From Simmondsia chinensis (Eukaryota > Streptophyta > Magnoliopsida > Caryophyllales > Simmondsiaceae), in contig JAGTTD010000015.1 in assembly GCA_018398585.1 (NCBI GenBank), positions 31,081,478 to 31,145,477 of the forward strand: 64,000 bases of DNA. The letters are read 5' to 3'. Positions 1-13,000 of the stretch are shown here, piece by piece. The notes under the pieces were generated by a model, which was not told the origin of the DNA, ran no database searches, and saw only the letters and a list, made by a program, of their open reading frames with translations. How positions within the stretch are numbered: the first letter of the stretch is position 1; each line of letters starts with the position of its first letter. The position numbers and the translations under genes were made by a program.

Positions 1-1621
1 ATTCAGCTAACAAAGTTCTGAGTTAAAAATATGAGGCCAAAAAAGGGGGAGATGGGGTCAGTCCAAAGTAAGCAACAACCGAACCAAACAACAGTTATAA
101 TATAATGTTTGAATTAAATATAAAAATCATATAATATAATATTTTTTGATTAAAAATAATAATATAATATAATGTTTGTGATTCTAGCGTAGAATCTGGA
201 CGTTCTGGTCCCCCTGCCAGTTCATATCTGGCTGTTCTGCTGCGGCTTTGGACTCTTTTTTGCTGCGTCACAGAAACATCCTAGTGGCTTGCCCAGGACT
301 GTATTTCTTCTTTTAATGCTATATTTTCGATATTTTTTGTTAAAATTTTGGACTTAATTGATTAAATTAGTCTCGAAAGATAGTACAGAAGTCCGGTTCA
401 TTGTAATATGAATTAGGACTACATATGATTGTATGTACTGTGTCAGTCGAATTATATGAGTATGTGATGGATTGTGTTGGCAGAGATACGATATATTATA
501 GGCTTCTAATAGGTAAACCGAAGAGGTCATCCTCTTTCCTACGTGGTCAATGTGGAGGAGAGGAAGTGCATAGCGGGCAATAATACTTAGTAGATCAACA
601 ATCACTTATGTAAATAATATGTGTTGGGATGTGTCTCAAATTTTTTGTCTAGATTTGAAACAGGGGTATGTGGCAAAGCAGAGGGATCGAGCACATAGGG
701 TCAGGTTAGTATACCTGCTTGTTCTCTATGGTTTCTCTTGTATTTGAGGGGGCCACTATAAAATCCCTCCTCTTATGGTTTTTTTTTTTCAGCTGTTTTT
801 GAGAGAGTGAAAGTGAGAGTGAAGAAATTTCTTTTGTAATACTCCAATTTTGATCTAATAAAAGTTCTCTACCTCTACCCGTGGTTTTTCCCTCTATTTG
901 AGGGTTTTCCACGTAATATTATTGTTTCGCTGCACTTTCTCCTTTACCTTCATGTTGTTCTTCAGATTTCATCTAATATCTAAATCGAACTCAAATCTTG
1001 GCTATTTTTGCCTTTCAATACGTTTCGATTATTACTGTTATTATTATTGTTGTTGTTATTATTATTTTAGGTTTCAATTTCAAGAATAGTTTGTTTGTTA
1101 GTGAAAGTGAGCATAAACATGTTTCCTATTCTTGACCACCAACCCCCCCTCATTCATTCATTCATCTAACTACCAAAAAGCTCTCTTTGCTAAATCCTCC
1201 TTTTTTTTTTTTTCTTTTTATTGAATCAACGTTAGCGAGCCGAGCACCCCTATTCGAACTCGGCTCGTTAAGCTTATCGTGCCTGCTCGAACTCGGCTTG
1301 ATAAGCTATCAAGCTCTCCTAATGAACACGAACGAGCCATAATCGATTTCGAACGCTCTGTTCATTTACACCTCTAATTTGGACACAGTAGATGTTAAAA
1401 ACTTCACATGTAAGTCTGGTAGAATCTCACATTGGAGTTGTAAAATAAAAGAGATCAGTATATAAATCTAGATTTACTCCATCTAAAGCCAATTGGTTTT
1501 AGAATGGAATCACACTTGAACTTATATGTGAATAACATGTAACTCAACTTCATAGGTTGAGCCCAAAGACCCAGAAACATTTAACACTAAATGTTAGGTA
1601 AGGAACAAATAAATAACACAA

Positions 1622-1730
1622 AAGTTCAGTCTCGGCAGGGTTACACCCTGAAGGGGTAAGGCTGCGTACATCTACCTCCCGGACCCCGCTTAGGTCGGAG
1701 CCCTTGAAACACTGGTTCTGTTGTTGTTGT
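1622..1730 (+). repeat. Au/TS-like SINE 3' region, copy
   Basis: Carries the family phrase 'ggtaaggctgcgtacat', a GC-rich 'ggaccccgcttaggtcggagccctt' type segment, and a (TTG)n tail. The same order recurs about ten times in the window on both strands. Known plant Au/TS SINEs share this 3' architecture. Confidence 0.7.
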
Positions 1731-2121
1731 ATATTGGCCCCCCCCATCTAGGTCTTCCTAGTATATCAGCCTGTGTTAACAAGTCGAGCTCCAAATACTC
1801 CTATAACTCGTGTTTCTTTTTGGAATAAGTCGAAATGTTAAAGATTTTATATGTGAATCTAATAAAAATCTAAAATTAGAGTTATGAGAGAATTAGATCA
1901 AGATATAAGTCTAATGGCCTATTCTAACTAATGTCAATTAATTTTAAGATGAAAACCCACTTATACTTAAATATGGACCTTATATATATCAACTACATGG
2001 ATCGGACTTAAGGCCTAGTTGAAAATTTAACAAGGAAATTTAAAATTTAGAGTTGATGTTATATTATTTAGTATACATATGCAGAAGGAAATTCTTAATG
2101 TATGTACTATTATTACTCGAA

Positions 2122-2275
2122 GGTGTCAGCTAACTCAACTGATAAAATCTTTGGGAGATGGTGCCTGAGATTTGGGATAGAATCTCGCTTCATCATGGGT
2201 GGGGAGAGGGTTTAAAAGGGAATTTGGGAAGGGTAATCCTATCGTCCTTGTGCATTCTATGTGACTTCCTTACCA
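2122..2275 (+). repeat. tRNA-headed SINE, copy 1
   Basis: 'gctaactcaactgataaaat' resembles a tRNA A-box region. It is followed by 'ggtgcctgagattt' and a body 'gggtttaaaagggaatttggg'. The reverse complement of 41380-41530 has the same order (tagctcaattgataaaatct, tgacctgagatcagatc, ggtttaagggaatttgggg), so the two are copies of one element. Confidence 0.6.
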
Positions 2276-4023
2276 TTTATTTTTATTATTATTATAGGAA
2301 GAGTGATAAGAATATTTTAATATTATTTATGATACTTTTGCTTTTAAAAAAGCTAATTGGACGTTCTTGATCAAAAGTAATATTGCTCAAATTATGTCAC
2401 TGCACTTTCAAATATAAATACAAAAAAGTTGGCCAATAATCATTCCAAAAAAAAAAAAAAATTTTAAAGTTGAGGATTTTCAAAAGAGCATTATAATTTA
2501 TGTACCAAAAAAGCAAGTATTGTAGTAACAATGCTTATTAGAAATTTATCGGTAGTAGAATCACAACTTTGAATATTTATTATTTAAGTATTATAATATT
2601 TTAATCAATCAAATATTTTAGTATTATAAGTTTTGTCAACTTACAAACATATTAATAATGCATTTAATGATTTATACTAACAATAAATATATGATATATT
2701 TTTAATATATAATAACAATAGTATACTACTCAAATGCCTAATATGTCTATGTGACGCCAATCATATTGACCCACACAACCCAATACACCATATCTCCTCA
2801 ACCCATGAAGGTAAATTTGAGGCAAAAGGAAGGGAAAGTGATACCAAATAGACTCTGAAAAAGAGAACCACCCGTTATAGCTAGTCCTAGGCAGCAGCAA
2901 GGGCTACGACAAAGTTTGCGGCCTCAGCAGCCTTAGATAGCGCCACCCTAAACAAGTTAGGGGTATAAAAAAGTCGAGCTCACTACTAACCTAAGCCATT
3001 CGAGTTATTCGTGAACCATTTTCGAGCTTAATGTTGATTGTTAACAAGCTTTTAATGAGCTATTATCAAAATGTTTGCGAACATCAATGGCCAAGCATCC
3101 CCCTATTCAAACTCAGTTCAATAAACCATCGAATCGCATAACGAATGCAAACGAGCTATAATCAATTTCAATCACGAGTAGTTCATCGAAAATTCAATTC
3201 ATTTCCACGATTACATAATATTTACCACCAAGTCTCTTGCTCCTATTAAGCTCAGCCTTGGTAGAAGTAAGTAGCGGCACTGGATGGACAGCCTATCCAC
3301 CCTGAAGTGGTATTACAAGCCATTACACCTCTACTCTCAATTGAGGGCAGCACCACCACCATTTGCAGCTGCCACCAGTTTTTTTTTTTTTTTCATAATT
3401 AGAGATATTGTCACGAAATAAAACAAGCAACTCAGGCAAGCAACACCTAGGAGAACTCGAATAAATCGAAAGACAGAAACACGAAAACAGGAAAGCATGG
3501 TCAAAAAACAAAAACAGGCACCACCAGCTTATTGTAATCCAATTGTCTAGAATGAGAGAACGATAATATAATATACTTAATAAAATAATATACTTAATAA
3601 TCTGAATCGAATTGAAACAAAATTTGACTTCCATACTATATAATATAAGCTAAAAAGGGCCAGCCCCATGTAGGGTGTCAAATGGCTCAACAAAACCATG
3701 CATTGCAATAACATGGCTTAGAGTGTCATCAACTCTATTTAAGTTACAACAAGAAGTTAACCCTATGAATCATCAAAAGTCGGCCGCACGATTATGCTCG
3801 TTGAAGATCATAATCAACTGTCCTCTAATCTCCCAAAAATTAGCACTAATCCTTGTTTCGTATCATTTTCTATGATTTTCTATTTTGCATTTTTGGTTTT
3901 GAGAATTCAAAAACAAGGATACCTTCTTCTGAAATTGGCTTTTGGTTATTTTCAAAAGCCAAAAACTGAAATAGAAAATAATATTAGCGACTTAACTTAG
4001 CTAGCAGTCAGTACAATTTTTAA

Positions 4024-7000
4024 TCAGAGCTCATCATGAGTAGGAGCTGCGGATTCTGAATTTTCAGTGGGTTTTTCATCAGATTTTTCTTCAGTAGAGC
4101 TAGACCCAGAAGTGGAATCGGAGGGAGGCTCAGTTTTCACGTTCTCTGTCTCGTTCTTCACAGGTTTCTCAACTTTTGGCTTTGGCTTCGGTATTCGGTT
4201 GACGCTGGCAACCTGCAGACACATCTATGAGTTATATTTCTAGCCGTAAAAGAAACAACTAAACCAAAAGCTTGAATTGATGGGTAAAGTCTCTAAAATG
4301 GTTTTTTAATAAAATATTTTAGCATGTCCCATTACAAGAATGCCAATTGGATTTAAAGCACGGGGCATTGCAAATACTCACCTCTTACCTATTAATATTG
4401 AGAATAGTGGCTATTTAGGACTTGAACTCTCGACATCTCGACTAATAAGACTCTAGTATAATGTCAAGAAACTATCTTAAAAGTTTAAATTGATAGGTAA
4501 AGGCTATGATTTTTTTTTTTTAATTTAAATACTCCTAACGCTAACCTACATAGAGAATTGGCCCTATATATCGTTAATTCAATGAGCAATGCTAACGGTG
4601 CAGATTGATAAGCACAGATTTATGCACAATTTGAGTAATTAATACACGTCATAACTAGATTATCTAAGAATAATTATTAATATCATCGGGGCTAGTTAAG
4701 ACCCCAAGCAACGAAAGTAGTTGCATGGAGCCTCCAATCTATGCAAGGTCCTTTCTAAAATCAGCTATGTATATTATCGGTTTATTTCACCACATATCAC
4801 TACTCAAAATTGAAAACACCAACCTACGTATGGTACTTATTAAACACATGTTCATATTATAACAGATTACTGGAGGCATGCTTAAGCTAGCTTGAAAACA
4901 TTGGTTACCAAACAGGACCCACCTATCAAACTTAGGTTGGGCCCCTAAAATCTCGGGACTAACCTAAATATTATCTTTACCTACATAAGAACCCTTTGTT
5001 AATCCAATATATGAGTTACCTTGGCTTGAAGATCAAACAGCTTGACATGCACTTCATCCGAAGTGAAAGCAGGTGTTCCGGAAGCAGGAGTCCTGTGTTA
5101 AAGCCGACCAATGTCAGAACAACAATTGTCTTCGGACATTATTAAGGACTCTACCGTTTGAATCTAATAAGAAACCTCACATTGAAAAAGTGACAGAAGA
5201 GATCGAGATATAAGTCTAGTGGACTATTTCACTCAATCCAAATTGGCTTTAGGATAGGACTTCACTTGGGCTTATATACGAACCTCATATATTCGTACTT
5301 TGTAGGTTGCGCCCAAGACCTGACAAATTTTCAAGCACATGAAACGTGTCCAGCATTTGTAACTCTATGATATTGTTTTCTATTTTAAGCATTGCCCATT
5401 TCCAAACAAATATACTGGATTAAGTATACGCTTGTAAAAAATGGTACGAACTGGAACGAGTCCTGCGATTATAGCAGAACTTTGTAATAAATTTCTGCAA
5501 GCCAGCTGCATATTAGATTTATTATTCGAATATGATCGCTTATCAGAAGTTATATATGGTACCATCAAGGGAAAAGATTAAACAAACGATGAAAGATACT
5601 ATCTTTTATAACCCAATGGGTTGACCGAAAGCAGAGTCCAGGTAAGACATCCCACAACTCGAACACGAAATGACCAGAACCTAAAATGAGGCAAATGCCA
5701 GGTCTGACATAGAAATAAGAAGCATCTCCCACAAAATGGCAGTAGCAAGAATTGAGCTCTTCACATCAGCTTGAAGGAACTCGAAATACAATTCAGGGTC
5801 TGTCAAGACCCCAAGCAATAGTTTGCTTATACCATATATCACATTTCATAAACACAAGTACACAGATAATATAAAACGCCCACTTATTAGCCAATATTTT
5901 AATATAGAATAGATTGATTGACAAACACTTAAATCCGCCTAACCACCTCGATAACCAAAAAGGGCTACCAATTGAACTTGCTTTGGGTCCCCCTTAAATC
6001 TCGGAATTGGCCATGATGTAATTATGGATGCGGTGTAAAAGTCATTAACAACAGATAGTCCCCTGGCAGGAAAACTTACTTCTTCTGCTCAGCTTCCTCC
6101 TCGTCCAACCATTTCTTGAACTCATCAGCCCGACTCAAAACCTGAAACCCATCAACATTACAAAATTTAGCAACCATTTATAAACATGAACAGGCGAACA
6201 CTAAGACAAATCCGAGACAAAGACACAAGAAGCTTGACTTAAGAATCTAATAAGGTAAAGTATACTACCTCGTCTGTTTTATCCTTCGGAATCCATGGTT
6301 TCTCCGTCTGCCAGCTCCGTACTATCTGCACTCGTGAAAAAGCAGAAGCTTGTATTAAGCAATCCAAAAGGGTAGAGGCACACATCTTGTTAGAGGTGTT
6401 CAAATATCAGTCCAGGCCAAAAACTTGGTTTGGACTTGGATTATTCGGTTTACAATCAGTGCAGTTGTCATTCAGCATGGCCCAATCAGGTCTGGGTTTG
6501 AAGTTATGAAAATCTTTGAAGTGTAAAATATTCAGACCAAACTGTTGTTATTCAATCCGACATCAGACGTTTATTGATATTCGGTCCAATTTAGTACGGT
6601 CCACATTTGCATCAGTGCGCATCCATGCTGCTTGTCAGTTCATAATTGCAGCTTAAAAGCCACCCAGGAGTGTAGTGTACATACCTCTCCTACTTCACTG
6701 AGATATTTTCTGGCGCGTTCCACTGCAGCTGGACGGTCAGTGAGTTCATTCATCCTAAAATAATCAGACAAACGGTCAAAGAAAACTTCTCTATAGTGAA
6801 TACCGCACCTTACATCTATGCAATCCAAGCCCATAAGACAGTTAACCAGGGGTGCAAATGAACAAAGCTGGCTCATGAGAGCTTGTCATAAAGCTCAAAA
6901 GGCTCTGCTTGTTTCAAGGTCAAGCTAAGCCGAGCCGATCCAGCTTGTTCAGCTTGCTCAGCTGATCCGAAGCCTATTGAAGCTCAAGCTTGTTGGCTCG

Positions 7001-10000
7001 TGAGCCTAAACAAGTCTCTTAATACGATTTATTAACTTAAATATGCACAACCGAGCCTAGTTTAAGCGTAAATGAGCCGTGTTTGAGCCTAAACAAGCCC
7101 AAACGAGCCAAGATCGAACTTCAATGAGCCTAAATATGGAAAGTTTAATTCAAAACTCGTCAAGTTGGATTCAAGCTCAACCGAGCCAGGCTTGAGCTTG
7201 AAGTTTCCAAGATCAGTAGGATTCAAAAGCTAAGCTTGAGCCGAGCTAAATGTAGATGAGCCGAGCCTCAAGCCTGACAAGGCTAGGCTCAAGTCATATA
7301 CACCCTATAGATAACTAAAAGTCAAAGATAGTTTCTGTAACAAAACCTGAAAAATATCGGATCCCCAATAGCTTTTAACATATTCAGACGTTCTTCAAAC
7401 TCACTACCATTCGCATCTTCCCCATCCATATACAGCCAGTCTTGAACCTGGAATATTAAATTTTTGGTCAATCCTGTATAAAATAGTGTAGTCTGAAACT
7501 GGTATCACCTTTCTATAACGTGACAGCAAAATGACTGACCTCCTCAAGTTTCGCAATGAACGATTGGCGCTCCTCGCTTGTGGAGATCTTTTCAATCTCC
7601 TCAGATGATTCCATCTGCAAAGAAACAATTGGACGAGGGCAGAAACTGTCAGCAACTAAAAGATGTAAACAAAATCAAATACTACTACAGGAAGAAACGG
7701 AAAAAGAACAGCCCTCAACAGGTAGCAAAGCAAGATAGAAACAAAAATTTGCCAGCAACATTTGGAACATTGACCCAAAGCGGTATTTTGTCCGCAACTC
7801 ATTTCCTACAACTCTCCCGCCTTAACTTGTACCCTTACAACTTAATTTTGGTATCCTTTTTATATGCGATTTTTAGTTTTTCAAAACCTAAAAAACATAT
7901 TCTTCTTGTTTTTACTTTATTGTTTTCAGTTTTTTCTACGTTGAGTAAAAATTGAAAGTTGGAAATTGAAAACCGGAAAAAATGATGTTCAGAACCTGAT
8001 TTCCATTTCTAAAACACTAAAACTACAAAATAGAAAATGATACCAAATAAACCCTTAGTTTTTTTACCAAGCAATTCATGAAATGCCATCTTCACTGTTT
8101 AACGCAAATTAATGTAACTGTAAGTTTGTGATCAGCAAAAGCCAAGCAGAACACTGAGGGAAAAGAGAAAATGGGAGAATCTGAAAGTAGAACATTTTTA
8201 AACAGTTTCCCAAGCATTAACACTCCGCAAAGAAGGGGAGCAAGATATATTCTGAAGCATGAGAAGGGCCCCTAAAACGTGGACAAGTTTATTCGCAGAA
8301 TTTATTGAGACTGCTGGGAGATTCCAAAAGAGTTTGAATGTCGGCTACACTAGTGAAGTAAGCATCCCAGAAAAATGAGATTTAATTGTTTTTTCTCGAA
8401 GTTGCAAGTTGTCCGTGAACCACAAGAAAAAGCAGGGTATCCAATTTGATGAAGTTCAAAGCAATTGAAGGACAGATCCTGCTGAAGCTCTCCGCGTTAA
8501 AAACTTATGCCACAGCTGCAGTTCATAATGGCGGACTGGAGAATTCCTCTTCTCAGCAATAAATGTGAGGCAAAACACCCAGGAAACAGGTTCAATTGAG
8601 ACGCAAATGAACATATCCAGAACACGTCGAGAAGAGAAGTGAAAGAGAAAATATTAACACACAGATTTATATGGAAAACACTCAGTTAAGGGAAAACTAT
8701 AGGCAGATGAAGGAAATCAATCCAATAAGAAATCTAAAAGGAAGATACCAATGAGAGCAGCAAGTTATAAAATACATATAGGTACCAGTAAAACCCTAGA
8801 TCTAGCAAACAGGTCTACTGGACTAAATAGAAGACGAGGTCCATACAACACAACACAATACAACAAAATGCATTAACAGACTTATTCAAGAAGAGAAAAA
8901 AAATTCAAACCTTGTCCCTAGTGCTGTAGATGTATCCTTCCAGATTATTTTTCAACTCTGCAGTCCTCTTCCTTTCTGCGTCCTTCTTGTCTAATTCATC
9001 GAGTTTACGCTTAGCGTCAGCGAAAGACTCTTTGGAAAGCGATATTCCTGGTCCCATGGTCTTCTCAATTACCTGCAAATAGCCAACTAGACAATTCAGG
9101 CTCCGTTTGTTTTGACGGAAAGCTTACTCTATCTCAATTCTATTATTTGCACAACTTAATAACAACCGCAAATACAAAAAATATTTCCCTCCTTCGGGGG
9201 GAAATTGACTTCTCCTCAACGATTAAAGGGAAAAGATTTCCTTCATGGAGGGAAAAACATTTTCGGAGATAATCTCACGTCATGTAACACTTCAACCTCA
9301 ATTTAGTGAAGCATGAATACAAATTTATATAACAAAATCATTTTTTTGCAAGAAAGACAAATTTTACGAAAAAATGTTATTAGTTAAAATATTTTGTGAA
9401 GAGAAAATTTTCCGCAAGGAAAATGTTTTGCATTGAAACAAACAGAGCCTTATTTTGATAACACATTCAAAATGAAGTTTCACAGTAAGCAGTAGAAACA
9501 TTCATATACCTTCAAGGGAATCCTAAACGTTCGCTTTTTCAATTTCTTTTCCATAACTTCAGCAGTAGTTTCTTCTTTTGCACTAGAGTTCGATACACCA
9601 TTGCTACCATCAATATGCAAGTTGTCACTTTTATCTTCTGAGGAACTTGTAGGCTCAGTTTCTACTGATGAATTCCCAGGAGCTGATGCTTCAGCGGACA
9701 AGTTGGACGTAACACTAGAGTTATCCACGGTCAAATTCTTTTTAGGGACTTCTACCCACTCAGATATCTCAATAACTGCTTCAGCTCTGTCCAATGTAAG
9801 TACTCCACTTCTACTCAGAGATAAATGCAAATTTGCCTTGATGGGAGCGGATAGGTTACGGGATGAATATCTACAACACAAAATGGTACACCAAAACTGT
9901 GTCAGGAACATCATGAAATTAAATAGTATCTAAAAGGCGAAAAGCATAACTTAAGGCACTGTTTATTTTGACGAAAAACATTTTCTCTCAACTCTATTGT

Positions 10001-13000
10001 TTCTTCGCATAACTTTAGAAAATCAACCACAAATGTGGGAGTTTTCTCCATTGAGGGGAAATTGACTTCCCCACAACAAAAGGGGAAAACATTTTTCTTT
10101 TGCTAAGGGAAAAACGTTTTTTAATTATAATCTCACATCATATGTTCCACTCCAAGCTCAACTTGGCCAAATGTGAACCTCACATAAATTTATAGAGTGA
10201 TATCATTTTCTTTAGTTAAAAGGACAAAAACTTTAAGAAAAGAACGTTCTTAAAAATAAATTCTGAAAAAAAATTTCCGTAAGGAAAATGTTTTTCGTTG
10301 AACCGAACAAAGCATAAATTATGTATTGTCTGACAAATTAGAAGCCTTACTTCTCACTGGTACTGGTTAAGCCAGACACTGAATATTGAGAAAATACACG
10401 AGATGAGACACCAGGAGGCAATAAGTCTTCACTCTCATAGGCTAGTGATACTTCAAAATCCTTCTTGTGGACAATGGATCGAAACATCTGGGGCAAATAT
10501 GAGCAAAAGAAAGGATTATAAAAGGAAATTGGAAAAGAACTTCAATTGTTGTAATCAAGGCAAGGCATGTTTGGACAAACTCTTTTCCTAGAAAAGAAGT
10601 CCCCCCCCCCCCCCCCCAAAAAAAAAAACACCTTTTCATATTTTAAGGGTGTTCAGCTTGAAAAAAAATTTGTTTCCAAATATGAGCATAAGCTGTTCTT
10701 TTGCATTGAAGCAGAAGCAGAAGTAGAAAACTAGTGTTTCTCCTTTAAACAAAAGTAGACGTATAAGTAAAAGCAAAAGCAAAAACTAAAATTGTTCAGG
10801 AAAAAAATAACCCTTTCGATAGCACTTTTTACAAAATTAATTCTGAAGAATAAAAGTTTTTTCACACCTTAGCCAAACAAGTCCTTAATAGTCTCCAATA
10901 AAGTTCAAAGCATCACGTATAATACCTTACTGGGAACCTTCTTCATACGTGGTACAAGAACTTGCTTCGTGCTATCGTCTTTCACAAGATCAAGACCATC
11001 CAACTCCATAATGTAGCCATACATGGAACCATCGATCATTCCTAGTTTTCTATTTAATTTGATTCCGTCACTTAAATTGGCTGCGTGTAATGCTGCACCA
11101 AGAACGATAGCCTCATCCGCATCCAGATGCTTGTCCAGCTCTTGCTTTCCAAGAAATTCTTGAAGTCTAGCCTGTGAAACTCAAAAGTTTGGACTACAAA
11201 TGAGAAAACTGACCTTAGATGAATTCCAGAATAGACTCCTAGCCAAGGCGCAATGTGAGACCTACTAATGCAGTATAGAAGAAGAGACTTAATGATTGTA
11301 GATGACACGGATATTTTATTAAATTTTGTTAGACTATTTGATTAGATTATAATATAATAAATCATTTTTTAGTCAATAGGATATTTTAATTATCTTTATT
11401 TTAGGTAATAGGAAAAATTAATTGTTTTAATTTTAGAGAAGTGCTTTCTTGTCTGATGTAGCATGATTAGCTTCTACCTATAAATATAGCTTTCTTAAAT
11501 GATTGTTTTTAATTTTGAAGAAATATTATTGAGTTTATCCTTTACATAGCAATTTGTGCTACATCACCTGCAACTTTGGCATTCGAGTAGCCCCTCCAAT
11601 CAATTCAACTGCATATATCTCATCATTCCTCAATGCTGCTTGCTTCAGCAATTCTTTCAAAGGGACGAGTGCTTTCTCCCATAAATCTTCAGAGAGCTCT
11701 TCAAACTTCTCGCGGGTTATAGAGCTCCTACAAGAAGAAATGAAAAGATTAAAACCTTCAGCAAGTTGACAGTGCACTAAAAATGCGAGAAAAAGGCAGT
11801 GCATGAAAAGTAATTTCTCATACGGGCCCAGAAGACTTTCCTAATGCATCTTTCCTTACCCGTATAAAAAAGATGAAAAATAATTAGAACTTTGAACTAA
11901 TAATATCTCAAAAGTAAAAACACGGGAAAAGAAAAACCTGAAATCACGATCATCATAGATGGACTCCACTGATATTGGGGCCACTGTATTTGCACTCAAG
12001 ATTTCCTTAGTACGCTTAACCTGTTTCTTCAGTTTAGCCATGGCCTTCGGAGACTTCCTCGCATCAATCCCATTGCCGATTTGCTTGTTAAATTCATCAG
12101 CAAAACATTCCACCAACCTTAATTCCATGTCTTGACCCCCAAGCTCTGGATCCCATTTGACATCTCTGACCTATGACGCAGGAACACAGCATTAAGAATA
12201 ATGATAAGGTGCTTGAGCAGGACATCATCCATATAAAAAACAAATGCAAAAGACAACTGGCTCTGCTGACATCTAAAAACAATTTATGTCAGCAAAAGAT
12301 AATGCCAAATTAAAGACCTGTAAGTAACACAGCCAAAAGGGGAATGTGCATTTGAAGTGTTTTTAGATGGGTTCTTTTGATTAGGAGAGCTGAAATCAAT
12401 ACTCGAGAGAGGAAAGCGAGACCAAAGGAACTCGAGGATTTTTAGAGAGTCTATTTTGTGCAGGCCTTTTAGGAATGTGCTTGCCATCTTTCGAGATGGG
12501 GCATAGGGATATGTATAGACCTGGTGTCACCTGCTTGGTCCGTGACAGGGGTCACAAGCTATTCGGTGAGAATTGCAATAGTTTTATTCATACACAATGG
12601 CAGCAGAAAACTGCAGCAGCTTTTGTCAAAATATAAAACCATTTATGGACCTTCAACCATCAAATTAAACTCTTGGGCCAATTGGTCCGTTGACATGGAA
12701 TCAGAGCCTTGTTAACTACGAGATCAAGAGTTAGAATCCCAACAGCGCCACTCTAAATATTAACATACAACGCAAGATATGAGATAGGTTTTGTGCACTA
12801 CCAACAATTTTAGCCCAGTAAGTAATCAGGTGAAGAGACATGTTAAAGAATAAAACCACTCACATGTCTTCACACATCAGCTTAAGTTTTTGGACTTATT
12901 GGTCCCTTGACAGCTTCACATAAGAAATCAGCTCAAGTGCATCAAATGACCCGACAAGAAACAAAATGAACAACATCTACTCCTTAACAATGATGTGAGG

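Larger units (their letters stand above)
1..4023. other. Gene-free, repeat-derived intergenic region
   Basis: I see no credible coding exon here. The open frames are short, simple-sequence rich and lack family signatures. The region holds AT-rich DNA, fragments of the GGCTCG-type element (about 1238-1375 and 2970-3215), an Au-like SINE (about 1622-1730), a tRNA-headed SINE (about 2122-2275), and a segment at about 1380-2060 that resembles 5150-5320 (shared wording such as 'gagatataagtctagtgg') and is probably LTR-type repeat debris. The 3' UTR of the HSP70 gene must lie just below 4024. Confidence 0.7.

Noticed and set aside
3323..3634. 103-codon minus-strand frame
   Set aside because: AT-rich with Cys/Trp/Ile runs, no motif, overlaps homopolymer; looks like chance.
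9601..9933. 110-codon plus-strand frame
   Set aside because: Antisense of HSP70 exon 7; the minus-strand reading is clearly the coding one.
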